Made by a program: the position numbers and the translations under genes
Assembly: GCA_902495455.1 (NCBI GenBank)
Contig: CABUXJ010000014.1
Coordinates: 1-62,098 of the forward strand
Source: an uncultured Prevotella sp.
GTDB taxonomy: Bacteria; Bacteroidota; Bacteroidia; Bacteroidales; Bacteroidaceae
Direction of reading: 5' to 3'
DNA: 62,098 nt
Notes under the pieces: model-generated
The model's input: only the letters and a program-made list of their open reading frames with translations
The model's database searches: none
Told to the model about the DNA's origin: nothing
Shown here: piece by piece, positions 28,073 to 36,243 of the stretch
Layout: every line of letters starts with the position of its first letter
Numbering within the stretch: the first letter of the stretch is position 1

Positions 28073-28936
28073 TCATCCTTCTTGTTTCCCTTTAAACGTG
28101 TCGATGTATATCTGTTCCTTACCTTTGTGATCCAAATACTTGCATTTCAGTGTAATACTGAAGTAACGCTTCTTTCCCGTATTGTTCGGCTCCACGACTA
28201 TTTTCAATTCCTTTCTTTTGTTCTCAAGCCTAATCCAATCGAAATCTATCAGACATTCCTGATTTGCCACTCTTTCGTCTTTTTCCTTCTGCGAAAATAT
28301 TCGTTTATTGATTTCCGAATGTTTATCGTTATAAACAAATATCTCATCTATCCACCAAGTCGTTCTTTTGGTCGTTGCTTCCAATATTCCGCCACTTGCC
28401 GGGAAAACACAATCATCAGGGTATAGGTCGATAGGAGTGACAAAGTTCCACATTTGAAACGAATCCTGTGTGACCATCAGACTGTCCGCATAATCGCCTT
28501 TGTGCAGATAGATCATGGCCATCCGTTTCGACCACGGCTTTGTTGCCGTCAGAGTCAGCTTCTGCTTTTCGGTCTTCAATATCAACCATCTGAAACTTTT
28601 CTCAAAAGACTTGCCTTTGGCTATACGTCGCCTCTCTTTCTTGGATAAATAGAACGTCTGATATTCAAATGGATATTTATAGGCAGGACTGCTTCTTTCG
28701 TATGCCATGACACTGTCTACCGTCCATCCTTCATGGCGTGTCGTCACCGTCAGCGTGTCCTTCGTCGTTCCCCGAAGATGGCGTTCGTGAGATGACAATC
28801 CGATATTGTCGTTCATGCTGTTTCCTTTCGTCAGTGGAGTTGTACATCTATAAAGAAATATATCAATGTCCTGTCCGCTGGCATATACGCATAATGACAA
28901 GAGAATGATGAGAAGGATTGTTGTTTTCTTTTTCAT
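28073..28936 (-). CDS. Secreted protein of unknown function
   Basis: The protein has 287 residues with a clear signal peptide (about 1-21, KKKTTILLIILLSLCVYASG). The mature part is beta-rich and polar, without cysteine pairs or a motif I recognise. A lysine/arginine patch (KKERRRIAKGK) lies near the middle. A -7 box lies 41 bases before the ATG. GC content looks lower than in neighbouring genes. It is probably monocistronic: slyD upstream in map order is on the same strand but separated by a long inverted repeat. Confidence 0.7.
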   Translation of the reverse strand: MKKKTTILLIILLSLCVYASGQDIDIFLYRCTTPLTKGNSMNDNIGLSSHERHLRGTTKDTLTVTTRHEGWTVDSVMAYERSSPAYKYPFEYQTFYLSKKERRRIAKGKSFEKSFRWLILKTEKQKLTLTATKPWSKRMAMIYLHKGDYADSLMVTQDSFQMWNFVTPIDLYPDDCVFPASGGILEATTKRTTWWIDEIFVYNDKHSEINKRIFSQKEKDERVANQECLIDFDWIRLENKRKELKIVVEPNNTGKKRYFSITLKCKYLDHKGKEQIYIDTFKGKQEG

Positions 28937-28976
28937 GCTTCGTTTTTATTGATAGTCAGAAAGGATGTCTTACTTG

Positions 28977-28984
28977 CAAAGATA
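28977..28984 (-). promoter_or_regulatory. -7 box (TATCTTTG) for the 28073 gene
   Basis: The minus strand reads TATCTTTG 41 bases before the start codon at 28936, matching TAnnTTTG. Confidence 0.5.
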
Positions 28985-29121
28985 GCCATAATTTCCCACA
29001 TTATCAGTCAGTCCAATGATTTATGTGGCTCATCACTCCAAATGTCGGATGAGCTATTTATTTAACATGAGGGACTTTCTATCGAGCCTCCACCATTCAC
29101 TCTAAGGTGGATTGTCAAATA

Positions 29122-29616
29122 AATTCCGAATTTAAAGGCAAAATTCAAGGCCACTTTTCAAAATTATCCCGCCGCGTCCTCAAATTTTCAAATCTGGCGA
29201 AGGTCAAAATCGAGGCTATTTTTCGGCGAGAAAACCACCGTTTTCGCAAAAGACTGCCACTCAGCCACTTACGAATGGCGTCAGCTCTCCCTCCCCTTGG
29301 GGAGGGTCGGGGAGGGGCCCAGTAAGGCCCTCCTTGCTCTGCCGCGGGGCCGCTATTGCATTGCAACGGGGCCGCCGTTGCAACCCCGGGAGGGCCCCAT
29401 TGCTCGCCGGCGACCACTTTTTTGCCCGATTTAGGACATCAAAAACTCGCGAAATTTTGCAAAATTTGAGAGCCGGGAGGGCCTTATGGCCCCCTCCGGC
29501 TCCCCCAAGGGGGAGAGACCTGCGGCTTCTCAACCTCCTTCTGAATGTAATAAGGCCCTTATTGATCATGCGGAAGCAAATCTTTGAGCCTTTTGCCGGA
29601 GTGTGTTTTGTAAAAA
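29122..29616. repeat. ~500-bp intergenic repeat, copy A (inverted relative to copy B at 42902)
   Basis: From the TTCCGAATTTAA end through AAAGACTGCCACTCAG, CCCTCCCC hairpins, GGGGCCGC/GTTGCA core words and AAAAACTCGCGAAATTTTGC to GCCGGAGTGTGTTTTGTAAA, the order of blocks is the reverse complement of 42902-43418. No protein frame looks conserved. The remaining parts of 28937-29910 hold a -7 box (TACTTTTG, 29762-29769) for the 29911 gene and no gene. Confidence 0.8.
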
Positions 29617-29910
29617 ATTATTAGTGCCCGGCGAAACTGATTTCCATGTCGCAGGTCTCAATTTGCCGGAGAGAAATTGGTCTTGCCGGACACCAATGAA
29701 TGGAAATATCGTCCGATTAACGCAATTTAACAACCGGGGGGGTAATTTTAAATATTGTTTGTACTTTTGCGCAAAACTTATATAAAACGGAATCATTAAA
29801 GATTATCGCTCTAATGCTTTGGCATCGGTCTCAGAGCGGTATGGATTAGAAAAGCTAAAAAAATAATCAGTACGGCATGAGACCTACCGTGCGCAAACAA
29901 ATTTAAACTT

Positions 29911-30672
29911 ATGAAAAAACTTTTTTGTTTATTGACATTGTGTTTCGGCGTCGCTGTTGCAGATGCGCAGATCACTACGGGCGAGAGCACCTCGAAGGTA
30001 ATCCGTACCGGTAACCGTGCAAAGGCAGGTAATTTCGGTATCTATGTCGGTGGAACGACAGACATGTTTCGTAAGATTGGTGACAGTGATGTGAATTTCA
30101 GTGCCATGCCGCTCATCAATCTTAAATATATGTATACAGACAATCTGGAGTTCCGTCTCGGTCTGGAGTGGTGGAAGGAGTCTTCTTCTCAAGAGATGAA
30201 GATAGTCACGGGTGAAGATGAGGAAGGCAACGAGACGACGGAGAAGTCTGAGCGTAAATCACGCGAATCACAGTTCATGTTCTACCCCGGCGTCGCTTAT
30301 CACTTCTCAAACAAAAACCTTCTCGATGTTTATGTCGGTGCCGAATTGCCTATCGGATGGGGAACCATCGGTACTGGTGACCGGGATGACGACTACAATT
30401 CGAGCTGCTTCAACATCGGTCTCGGTGCTTTCATCGGTCTGCAGGCATACATCGGCAACCTGCCGTTGGCCGTAGGCGTCGAGTATGGCATCAGTGGTCT
30501 GCACACAGGTATCAGCGACGGTACTCTGACTTCAGCCGACGGCCAGACAGCCAATGTCAGCTATCGTGATTTGAGCCTGAAGAACGTTACTTATGCGGAG
30601 GACGTCAAGGAGAGCAAATGGAAGCTCGGTCAGCAGGTTCGTTTCACACTTTCTTATTACTTTAATCTCTAA
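29911..30672 (+). CDS. Outer-membrane beta-barrel protein
   Basis: The protein has 253 residues: a signal peptide (1-20, FCLLTLCFGVAVADAQ), then alternating strands typical of a small barrel (NFGIYVGGTTDMF, LINLKYMYTDNLEFRLGLEWW, MFYPGVAYHFSNKNLLDVYVGAELPIGWG, GAFIGLQAYIG) and a C-terminal strand ending in Phe-Asn-Leu (VRFTLSYYFNL). An acidic loop near residue 100 is probably surface-exposed. It is followed after 6 bases by a lipoprotein gene, so the two are likely co-transcribed from the box at 29762 with a leader of about 140 bases. The ligand is unknown. Confidence 0.8.
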   Translation: MKKLFCLLTLCFGVAVADAQITTGESTSKVIRTGNRAKAGNFGIYVGGTTDMFRKIGDSDVNFSAMPLINLKYMYTDNLEFRLGLEWWKESSSQEMKIVTGEDEEGNETTEKSERKSRESQFMFYPGVAYHFSNKNLLDVYVGAELPIGWGTIGTGDRDDDYNSSCFNIGLGAFIGLQAYIGNLPLAVGVEYGISGLHTGISDGTLTSADGQTANVSYRDLSLKNVTYAEDVKESKWKLGQQVRFTLSYYFNL

Positions 30673-30678
30673 TAGAAT

Positions 30679-31101
30679 ATGAAATTATATAAGATAATAC
30701 CTATACTGATGCTCGTGGCGTGTCTATCTTCGTGCGGAACGACGTCAAAGAGCGACCCGTTCGCCGTGGGAACAAAGCTGGAGATGAACATGAAGGATTT
30801 GGTTTTCCTCGGTGAAAGTGAGATTTCATGTGAATATGACACATATCTGGGTTTCATCCGCACTCTTCAGAAAGTCAACGGCGAAGACTATATCCCCGGC
30901 GATAAGGTCAAGATGCGTCTGCCGCAGGGCGGTCTGAAGCTGTCATGCAAAGGCATGGACCTGGCTGCCGCAAAGCTGCTTCAGGACTATCCCGAGGCAC
31001 GCTACTTTCAGGTAGTGATGGAAACCAAGCAGACAGACGTGCTGTTCCTCGGTTCCACGACAAAGCGTGTGGCTAAGGTACGTGCGTACAAATTTAAATA
31101 A
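30679..31101 (+). CDS. Small lipoprotein
   Basis: A protein of 140 residues with a type II signal peptide and lipobox LSSC (Cys20), then a compact beta-rich domain of about 110 residues that I cannot assign to a named family. The tight 6-base gap after the beta-barrel gene suggests that the two form an envelope pair. A terminator closes the operon. Confidence 0.75.
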   Translation: MKLYKIIPILMLVACLSSCGTTSKSDPFAVGTKLEMNMKDLVFLGESEISCEYDTYLGFIRTLQKVNGEDYIPGDKVKMRLPQGGLKLSCKGMDLAAAKLLQDYPEARYFQVVMETKQTDVLFLGSTTKRVAKVRAYKFK

Positions 31102-31117
31102 CTTTTTCTTTTGATTG

Positions 31118-31170
31118 AGCCGTCGGCATGTGTTTCCGTGAGGAAACGCAGCCGTCGGCTTTTCTTTTTT
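31118..31170 (+). terminator. Terminator after the barrel-lipoprotein pair
   Basis: AGCCGTCGGC (31118-31127) pairs with GCCGTCGGCT (31151-31160) with one mismatch; an inner GTTTCC/GGAAAC stem and a T-run complete it. Confidence 0.85.
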
Positions 31171-31194
31171 CATCACAAATATTCATAATCCGTA

Positions 31195-32016
31195 ATGAAC
31201 AGAATTCTGACAATACTCTTTCCCGTTTTGCTGACGTTGATGTTCTTCTCATGCAATGAAGACGAAAAGGACGCTTCCGACGTGGCCATATTCATCGAGC
31301 CGGGCGCATCGGTCCCCGTTACCGTCACTTCCGGCGACAAGTTTCTCTATCATATAGACTTCTATACCGTCCACGACTATGTCCGTCAGCTGACAGTCCG
31401 TTCGTTTGACCAATATCAGGGTGAGGTAGTCGTTAAGGACACGTTGTGGACCGGGCGTTGTGACTCATACGATTTTGTCTACACTGCGCCTGTCACCGAC
31501 CGCGACTCTCTGCGGGTGACGCTCACATTTGAGGTCACGGACAATGCCGGCAGCAGGAGCGAGGTCCGGCGGACGGTGCTCATCCGCAATCGTCAGGTGC
31601 TCGTTCCGGAAAAGAGCGGTATCGTCCTTTGGGCTCCCGAGACAGGACGGCCGGACGCATTTGGCTTTGACGATCCGTCGAAGACGTTCAATCTGTCAGC
31701 CTCGGGTGATTCGGCTTCAGCCGACTTGTATGTAGAGACCGACTTGTCGTTTTCGGCAGTCACGGTCAAAAGCGGTTCGGGGGCACGCTTCGTCCGCAAC
31801 AACAGCTTCGACTATGCCGCCGCTTCGGCCGTCTCAGTTCAGACCGTATTTGTCAGTTCGCGCCGTGATGACGTGGTGGACAATCTGCGCGTGAACGACA
31901 TCATTCTCGTCGGCCACGGCGATAGGGCAGAGGGCGTGATGCGTGTGACCAACATCATCCGCACCGGCGACGAGGACGAACGCAGCGTCCAGTTGGCTTT
32001 CAAGGGACTGATTTAG
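31195..32016 (+). CDS. Lipoprotein of unknown function
   Basis: The protein has 273 residues. The N-terminus (LLTLMFFSCNED) gives a lipobox with Cys20. The mature protein looks like two beta-sandwich segments: residues about 35-135 have a PKD/Ig-like rhythm with YDFVYTAP and LTFEVTDNAGS, and about 140-273 resemble the surface-anchored 'DUF-type' lipoproteins common in Bacteroidales. No catalytic motif is seen. It follows a terminator and is followed by a short inverted element, so it is likely transcribed alone. Confidence 0.7.
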   Translation: MNRILTILFPVLLTLMFFSCNEDEKDASDVAIFIEPGASVPVTVTSGDKFLYHIDFYTVHDYVRQLTVRSFDQYQGEVVVKDTLWTGRCDSYDFVYTAPVTDRDSLRVTLTFEVTDNAGSRSEVRRTVLIRNRQVLVPEKSGIVLWAPETGRPDAFGFDDPSKTFNLSASGDSASADLYVETDLSFSAVTVKSGSGARFVRNNSFDYAAASAVSVQTVFVSSRRDDVVDNLRVNDIILVGHGDRAEGVMRVTNIIRTGDEDERSVQLAFKGLI

Positions 32017-32093
32017 GGGCCTTACGACATTCTTCAGATATACTTTCGATATCTGGAGTGGCACCGCCGCAGCTCCTCCACTGCTCCTCCACC

Positions 32094-32181
32094 GGTAGGG
32101 ACATAGTCTTGTCTTTGTCCGCAAGTAACATTTGATATTAAATATTTTGCTTGCGGACAAAGACAAGACTATGTCCCTACC
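32094..32181. mobile_element. Short inverted-repeat element with GTAGGGACATAG ends, copy 1
   Basis: A near-perfect 32-bp terminal inverted repeat (GGTAGGGACATAGTCTTGTC... and its complement) surrounds a 24-bp AT-rich centre, 88 bp in all. A related copy lies at 38325-38421. Flanking CAGCTCCTCC/GGAGGAGCTG extends the symmetry. Such coding-free units behave like MITEs mobilised in trans. Otherwise 32017-32386 contains no gene. Confidence 0.75.
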
Positions 32182-32386
32182 GATGGAGGAGCTGTGGCAT
32201 ATATTTATCGGCTGCGGCATATATCACTCAAAATGCCGGAATAACCTGATTCTGGCGTTCTCCGGTGGCCGCGGCTTTGTTTCTGATTCCTGCCGCGAGG
32301 GATTTTGCCGTAATGTCATTATGCCGCCAAATCCTTGATATAAGTCAACAAAATCCCACTGTGTGCGCAAACAGTGGGCAAAAATG

Positions 32387-32417
32387 TTTGTCGTTGGATT
32401 AAACCACCGTAACTTTG
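32387..32417 (+). promoter_or_regulatory. Promoter of the 32513 gene
   Basis: TTTG (32387-32390), a 19-base spacer and TAACTTTG (32410-32417) form a complete Bacteroidota promoter. It predicts a 5' leader of about 90 bases. Confidence 0.75.
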
Positions 32418-32512
32418 CACCGTCAAAAGAACAAAAGGATAACACAACACAGACTGGATTAAGTCAGTAGTATAAGTAGTAAGTAATTTAAAAAAAAGAA
32501 AGGGTAACAAAG

Positions 32513-32872
32513 ATGAAAAGATTGTTTATGACAGTTATGGCAGTATTGACAATGACCATGACATTTGCTGAAAAAGAGAACACAAACAGTGTGAATGATG
32601 TCAATGCCTATGACATGAGTCTCAATGTCCGTCGTCTCGGCGAGACTCTCGGTCTGACACTGGACCAGATGGAGACCGTGGCCGACATCCACAACGCTTT
32701 CTGCGGAGAGATGATGATGGCCTCACAGGCAGGTAAGGACGACCGCCGCTCACTGGTCGACGCAGCCGTAGACCGCGACCTGAAGTACATGAAGTATGTG
32801 CTCACGCCGGCCCAGTATGCCAAATATGCCGTCCTGCTCGAGACCACTCTCGTCAACCGCGGACTCAAGTGA
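32513..32872 (+). CDS. Small secreted helical protein
   Basis: A protein of 119 residues with a signal peptide (about 1-19, RLFMTVMAVLTMTMTFA). The mature part is mostly helical, with the pattern LGLTLDQMETVADIHNAFCGEM...YVLTPAQYAKYAVLLETTL, which recalls periplasmic LTxxQ-type stress sensors (Spy/CpxP-like) in outline only. It has its own full promoter and terminator. Function unknown; a role as a periplasmic chaperone-like protein is a guess from the helical LTxxQ-like spacing. Confidence 0.75.
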   Translation: MKRLFMTVMAVLTMTMTFAEKENTNSVNDVNAYDMSLNVRRLGETLGLTLDQMETVADIHNAFCGEMMMASQAGKDDRRSLVDAAVDRDLKYMKYVLTPAQYAKYAVLLETTLVNRGLK

Positions 32873-32917
32873 TAATATCAGAAGAGTATATTAAGTAGAA
32901 AACATTAATAGTGCGGG

Positions 32918-32967
32918 GAGCCGTGACAATGTCTGATGAAGGCATGTCACGGCTCTCTGCTTTTTTG
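32918..32967 (+). terminator. Terminator after the 32513 gene
   Basis: GAGCCGTGACA (32918-32928) pairs with TGTCACGGCTC (32945-32955), followed by a run of T. Confidence 0.9.
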
Positions 32968-33110
32968 TCGCTACGGCCCAAAAATCGTCTTCCGCGCTCT
33001 TTTGGCAGTATCATCTTCGTTTTTCTCGTTTTTTTTTCGTTCTTTTGCATGCTGATAGGCGATGCCTACATTATTATATATAGCGGATAAGAACAAAAGG
33101 ATATAGAAAA

Positions 33111-34007
33111 ATGAAAAAGGTGAAAGTTTTGCTGCTGGCCGTCGTGGTCGCCATCATGACCGGATGCGGTACGACCGGCACGGTGCCCATCACGGGACGC
33201 AAACAGAATCTGCTGGTCAGCGACGAACAGGTGCTCAGCCTGAGCAACCAACAGTATCAGGAATACATGAAGTCGGCCCGTCCGTCGGTCAACGCCGCCA
33301 ACACGGCGATGGTCAAGCGCGTTGGCCAGAAGCTGGCGCAGGCCGTGGTCAGCTATCTCCAGAGCAACGGGATGGCCGGCGACGTGTCGCAGTATCAGTG
33401 GGAGTTCAATCTCGTTCAGGATCAGAACGTCAATGCCTTCTGTATGCCCGGAGGAAAGATTGTGGTCTACGAGGGACTGTTGCCCGTCACCCAGACCGAG
33501 GGTGCTCTGGCCATTGTGCTTGGCCATGAGATTGCCCATGCCGTGGCGCGCCACTCGGCCGAACGGCTGAGCAATCAGGTGAAGCAGCAGTATGGCAGCC
33601 AGATATTGGGCACAGTGCTCAGCGGTGCCGGTGCGAGCACTAATGTCCAGCAGATCGGTTCGACCGTTTTCGGACTCGGTTCGAGCATCGGTGCGGCTGC
33701 CTATTCGCGCTCTCAGGAGAGCGAGGCCGACCACCTCGGACTTATCTTCGCCGCCATGGCCGGCTATGACCCACAGGCGGCCGTGCCGTTCTGGCAGCGA
33801 ATGGCTTCGGCTTCGGGTGGTGGCGGCTCGTCGCTGTTCAGCGACCACCCCAGCGATGCCAAGCGAATCGCGAACATTCAGGGCTGGATGCCGGAGGCGA
33901 TGACCTACTATCGTGGCGGCTCTGCTCCCGCCGTGACTGCTCCGCGCACGACGACAACGCCTTCGTCCGGTACGATGAAGACCATCCACATACCGACAAA
34001 GAAATGA
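33111..34007 (+). CDS. M48 family lipoprotein metallopeptidase
   Basis: A protein of 298 residues with lipobox MTGC (Cys19), so it is lipid-anchored in the envelope. The zinc site is H139-E-I-A-H143, with the downstream third-ligand block ESEADHLGLIFAAMAGYDP. The family layout is that of LoiP/YggG-type M48C peptidases, which degrade misfolded outer-membrane proteins: VNAFCMPGGKIVVYEGLL precedes the zinc motif and DHPSDAKRIANI follows. A Pro/Thr-rich tail ends it. It overlaps no gene but lies one base before the NUDIX gene, implying translational coupling. Confidence 0.93.
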   Translation: MKKVKVLLLAVVVAIMTGCGTTGTVPITGRKQNLLVSDEQVLSLSNQQYQEYMKSARPSVNAANTAMVKRVGQKLAQAVVSYLQSNGMAGDVSQYQWEFNLVQDQNVNAFCMPGGKIVVYEGLLPVTQTEGALAIVLGHEIAHAVARHSAERLSNQVKQQYGSQILGTVLSGAGASTNVQQIGSTVFGLGSSIGAAAYSRSQESEADHLGLIFAAMAGYDPQAAVPFWQRMASASGGGGSSLFSDHPSDAKRIANIQGWMPEAMTYYRGGSAPAVTAPRTTTTPSSGTMKTIHIPTKK

Positions 34008-34008
34008 G

Positions 34009-34569
34009 ATGGAGGAACAGAAGATGAACGGACGCGACATGACGTGGAAGACCCTGCGGAGCGAATATATCATCCGCCGGCCGTGGCTGACGGCCCGCCG
34101 GGACACCGTCGAACTGCCGACAGGGGCTGTCAATGATGAATATTATGTGCTGGAATATCCCGATTGGGTCAATGTCATAGCCGTTACCCGTGACGGCCGC
34201 ATGCTTTTCGTCCGCCAATACCGCCACGCGCTGGGGCAGACATGCTTCGAGATTGTGGCCGGCGTGATGGAGAAAGGTGAGGAACCGGAGGCTGCCGCAC
34301 GCCGCGAACTGCTCGAAGAGACCGGCTATGCGGGCGGAGAGTGGCGCAAGCTGATGACCGTTTCACCCAATCCGAGCACCTGTACGAACGTCACCCACTG
34401 TTTCCTTGCCGTCGGTGTGGAGCCGGTGGCCGGTCAGCATCTTGACGCCACGGAGGACATCGAGGTGTGGACGTTCAGCCGTGAAGAGGTCCGGGAAATG
34501 CTTGAACGCGGAGAGATCAAGCAGGCGCTTATGGCAGCACCGCTCTGGAAGTATTTTGCCGGGCAATAG
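34009..34569 (+). CDS. NUDIX hydrolase, ADP-ribose pyrophosphatase-like
   Basis: A protein of 186 residues with an intact Nudix box, GVMEKGEEPEAAARRELLEE followed by TGY (pattern GX5EX7REUXEEXGU). The preceding MLFVRQYRHALGQTCFEIVAG and following VSPNPSTCTNVTHCFLA match the ADP-ribose/nucleoside-diphosphate sugar subgroup. The enzyme is cytoplasmic. The start is at 34009, one base after the M48 stop; 34024 is an alternative. Its functional link with the upstream peptidase is not obvious beyond sharing an mRNA. Confidence 0.9.
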   Translation: MEEQKMNGRDMTWKTLRSEYIIRRPWLTARRDTVELPTGAVNDEYYVLEYPDWVNVIAVTRDGRMLFVRQYRHALGQTCFEIVAGVMEKGEEPEAAARRELLEETGYAGGEWRKLMTVSPNPSTCTNVTHCFLAVGVEPVAGQHLDATEDIEVWTFSREEVREMLERGEIKQALMAAPLWKYFAGQ

Positions 34570-34647
34570 ACAGAACCCGAACGAACCGTAAATTCAAATA
34601 AAACAAACCGTAAATACAAACCAAGCGAACAAGAAAACCAAGCAAAT

Positions 34648-36051
34648 ATGAACAGTAGAACAATGTTTTTGTCCTTCGCCCTTGCTTTCAGCGCGGCCGC
34701 AGCGGCCCAGACGGCAGGTGGAGGAATCTCACAGCAGATGCTGAACGAGATCAGCAGGGCACGCCTGACGACGCCAGCTGACCGTGCGCTGGCCAACGCC
34801 ATCGCTTCAAACTCAATCGACAATCTGGCTCTGAACCACGCCAATGCGGGCGAACTGGACACCTATTTCAGCGTCGAGACACCGTCGCAGTCCATCACCG
34901 ACCAGCAGAGTTCGGGCCGGTGCTGGATGTTCAGCGGCATGAATGTCCTGCGGGCAGACTTCGCCAAGCGCACCGACTCGCTGACGGTGGACTTCTCCCA
35001 GAGCTATCTCTTCTTCTGGGACCAGCTGGAGAAGGCCAATCTTTTCCTTCAGGGCATAGTCGACACGGGCAAGAAGCCCATTGACGACCTGCGCGTTCAG
35101 TTCTTCTTCAAGAACCCGCTGAACGACGGCGGTACGTTCTGCGGCGTGGCCGACCTTGCCGACAAATACGGTCTCGTGCCCAAGTCGGTGATGCCGGAGA
35201 CTTTTTCGAGTGACAACACGAGCCGCATGAGTCGCCTCATATCGTCGAAGCTGCGCGAATATGGCCTGCAACTGCGCAAGATGGTGGCCGACGGAAAGAA
35301 GCAGACGGCCATCAACGCCGAGAAGACTAAGATGCTCGCGACGGTCTACCGCATGCTCGCCCTGACCATCGGAGAGCCGCCGACAGAGTTCACATACGCC
35401 TTCAAGAACAAGAAAGGACGTGCGGTCGGCGAGGCAAAGAAGTACACTCCGCTGTCTTTCTACAAGGAAGTGGTGGGTGAACCGCTCAACGGTACGTTCA
35501 TCATGGCAATGAACGACCCGCGCCGCGAATACTACAAGACTTACGAGGTGGAGTATAACCGCCACACGTACGACGGTCACAACTGGAAATATATCAATCT
35601 GCCGATGGACGACATCGAGAAGATGGCAATCGCTTCGCTGAAGGACGGCCGCAAGCTCTACACGTCCTACGACGTCGGCAAGATGCTCGACCGCAAGCGC
35701 GGCTACGGCGACACGGAGAATTATGACTACGGAAGTCTCTTCGGAACGACTTTCGGAATGAACAAAGCCGAGCGCATCAGCACCTACGACAGCGGTTCGA
35801 CGCACGCGATGACCCTTACGGCGGTCGATCTCGACGCTGACGGCAAGGCCACGAAATGGAAGGTGGAGAACAGTTGGGGCGCGTCATGGGGCCAGCAGGG
35901 CTGCATGATCATGACCGACCGCTGGATTCGCGAATATATGTTCCGCCTCGTTGTGGACAAGAAATATGTTCCCGAAGATATCCTGAAGATGAACGAGCAG
36001 AAGCCCGTCATGGTTATGCCGGAGGACCCGCTGTTCCTTCCGGACGAATGA
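34648..36051 (+). CDS. Secreted C1 (bleomycin-hydrolase/PepC-like) peptidase
   Basis: A protein of 467 residues with a signal peptide (1-21) followed by the papain-like PepC/bleomycin hydrolase fold. The triad is visible: Cys92 in SSGRCWMFSGMNVLR, His386 in STHAMTLTAVD and Asn408 in KVENSWGASWG. The family is usually a cytoplasmic homohexameric aminopeptidase, so the export signal points to a periplasmic or secreted form, as seen in gut Bacteroidales. It has no obvious promoter box of its own in the 78-base gap after the NUDIX gene and may be read from that operon. Confidence 0.92.
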   Translation: MNSRTMFLSFALAFSAAAAAQTAGGGISQQMLNEISRARLTTPADRALANAIASNSIDNLALNHANAGELDTYFSVETPSQSITDQQSSGRCWMFSGMNVLRADFAKRTDSLTVDFSQSYLFFWDQLEKANLFLQGIVDTGKKPIDDLRVQFFFKNPLNDGGTFCGVADLADKYGLVPKSVMPETFSSDNTSRMSRLISSKLREYGLQLRKMVADGKKQTAINAEKTKMLATVYRMLALTIGEPPTEFTYAFKNKKGRAVGEAKKYTPLSFYKEVVGEPLNGTFIMAMNDPRREYYKTYEVEYNRHTYDGHNWKYINLPMDDIEKMAIASLKDGRKLYTSYDVGKMLDRKRGYGDTENYDYGSLFGTTFGMNKAERISTYDSGSTHAMTLTAVDLDADGKATKWKVENSWGASWGQQGCMIMTDRWIREYMFRLVVDKKYVPEDILKMNEQKPVMVMPEDPLFLPDE

Positions 36052-36053
36052 AA

Positions 36054-36243
36054 ATGAAGAACGAAGAGTGAAGAACGAAGAATTTGCTGCCGCCCTTCCT
36101 TTTTAAATGAAGAACGAAGAGTGAAGAATGAAGAATTTGCTGCCGCCATGACTGGAGCCTTCCAATTGGATGGGACGTTTCATGGCGGCAGCAAATTCTT
36201 CATTCTTCACTCTTCGTTTTTTTTCTTCACTTTTCGTTCTTCA
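36054..36243. repeat. GAAGA-type hairpin repeat, copy 2
   Basis: Tandem GAAGAACGAAGAGTGAAG words with CTGCCGCC spacers occur twice on the left, and their complement returns on the right (CATGGCGGCAGCAAATTC..., to 36243). The right end reaches the stop codon of copA, so the repeat abuts two convergent genes. Confidence 0.8.

Noticed and set aside
29145..29624. Frames inside the 29.1-29.6 kb repeat, and counterparts at 42.9-43.3 kb
   Set aside because: The two copies do not preserve one common reading frame, so the similarity is at DNA level.
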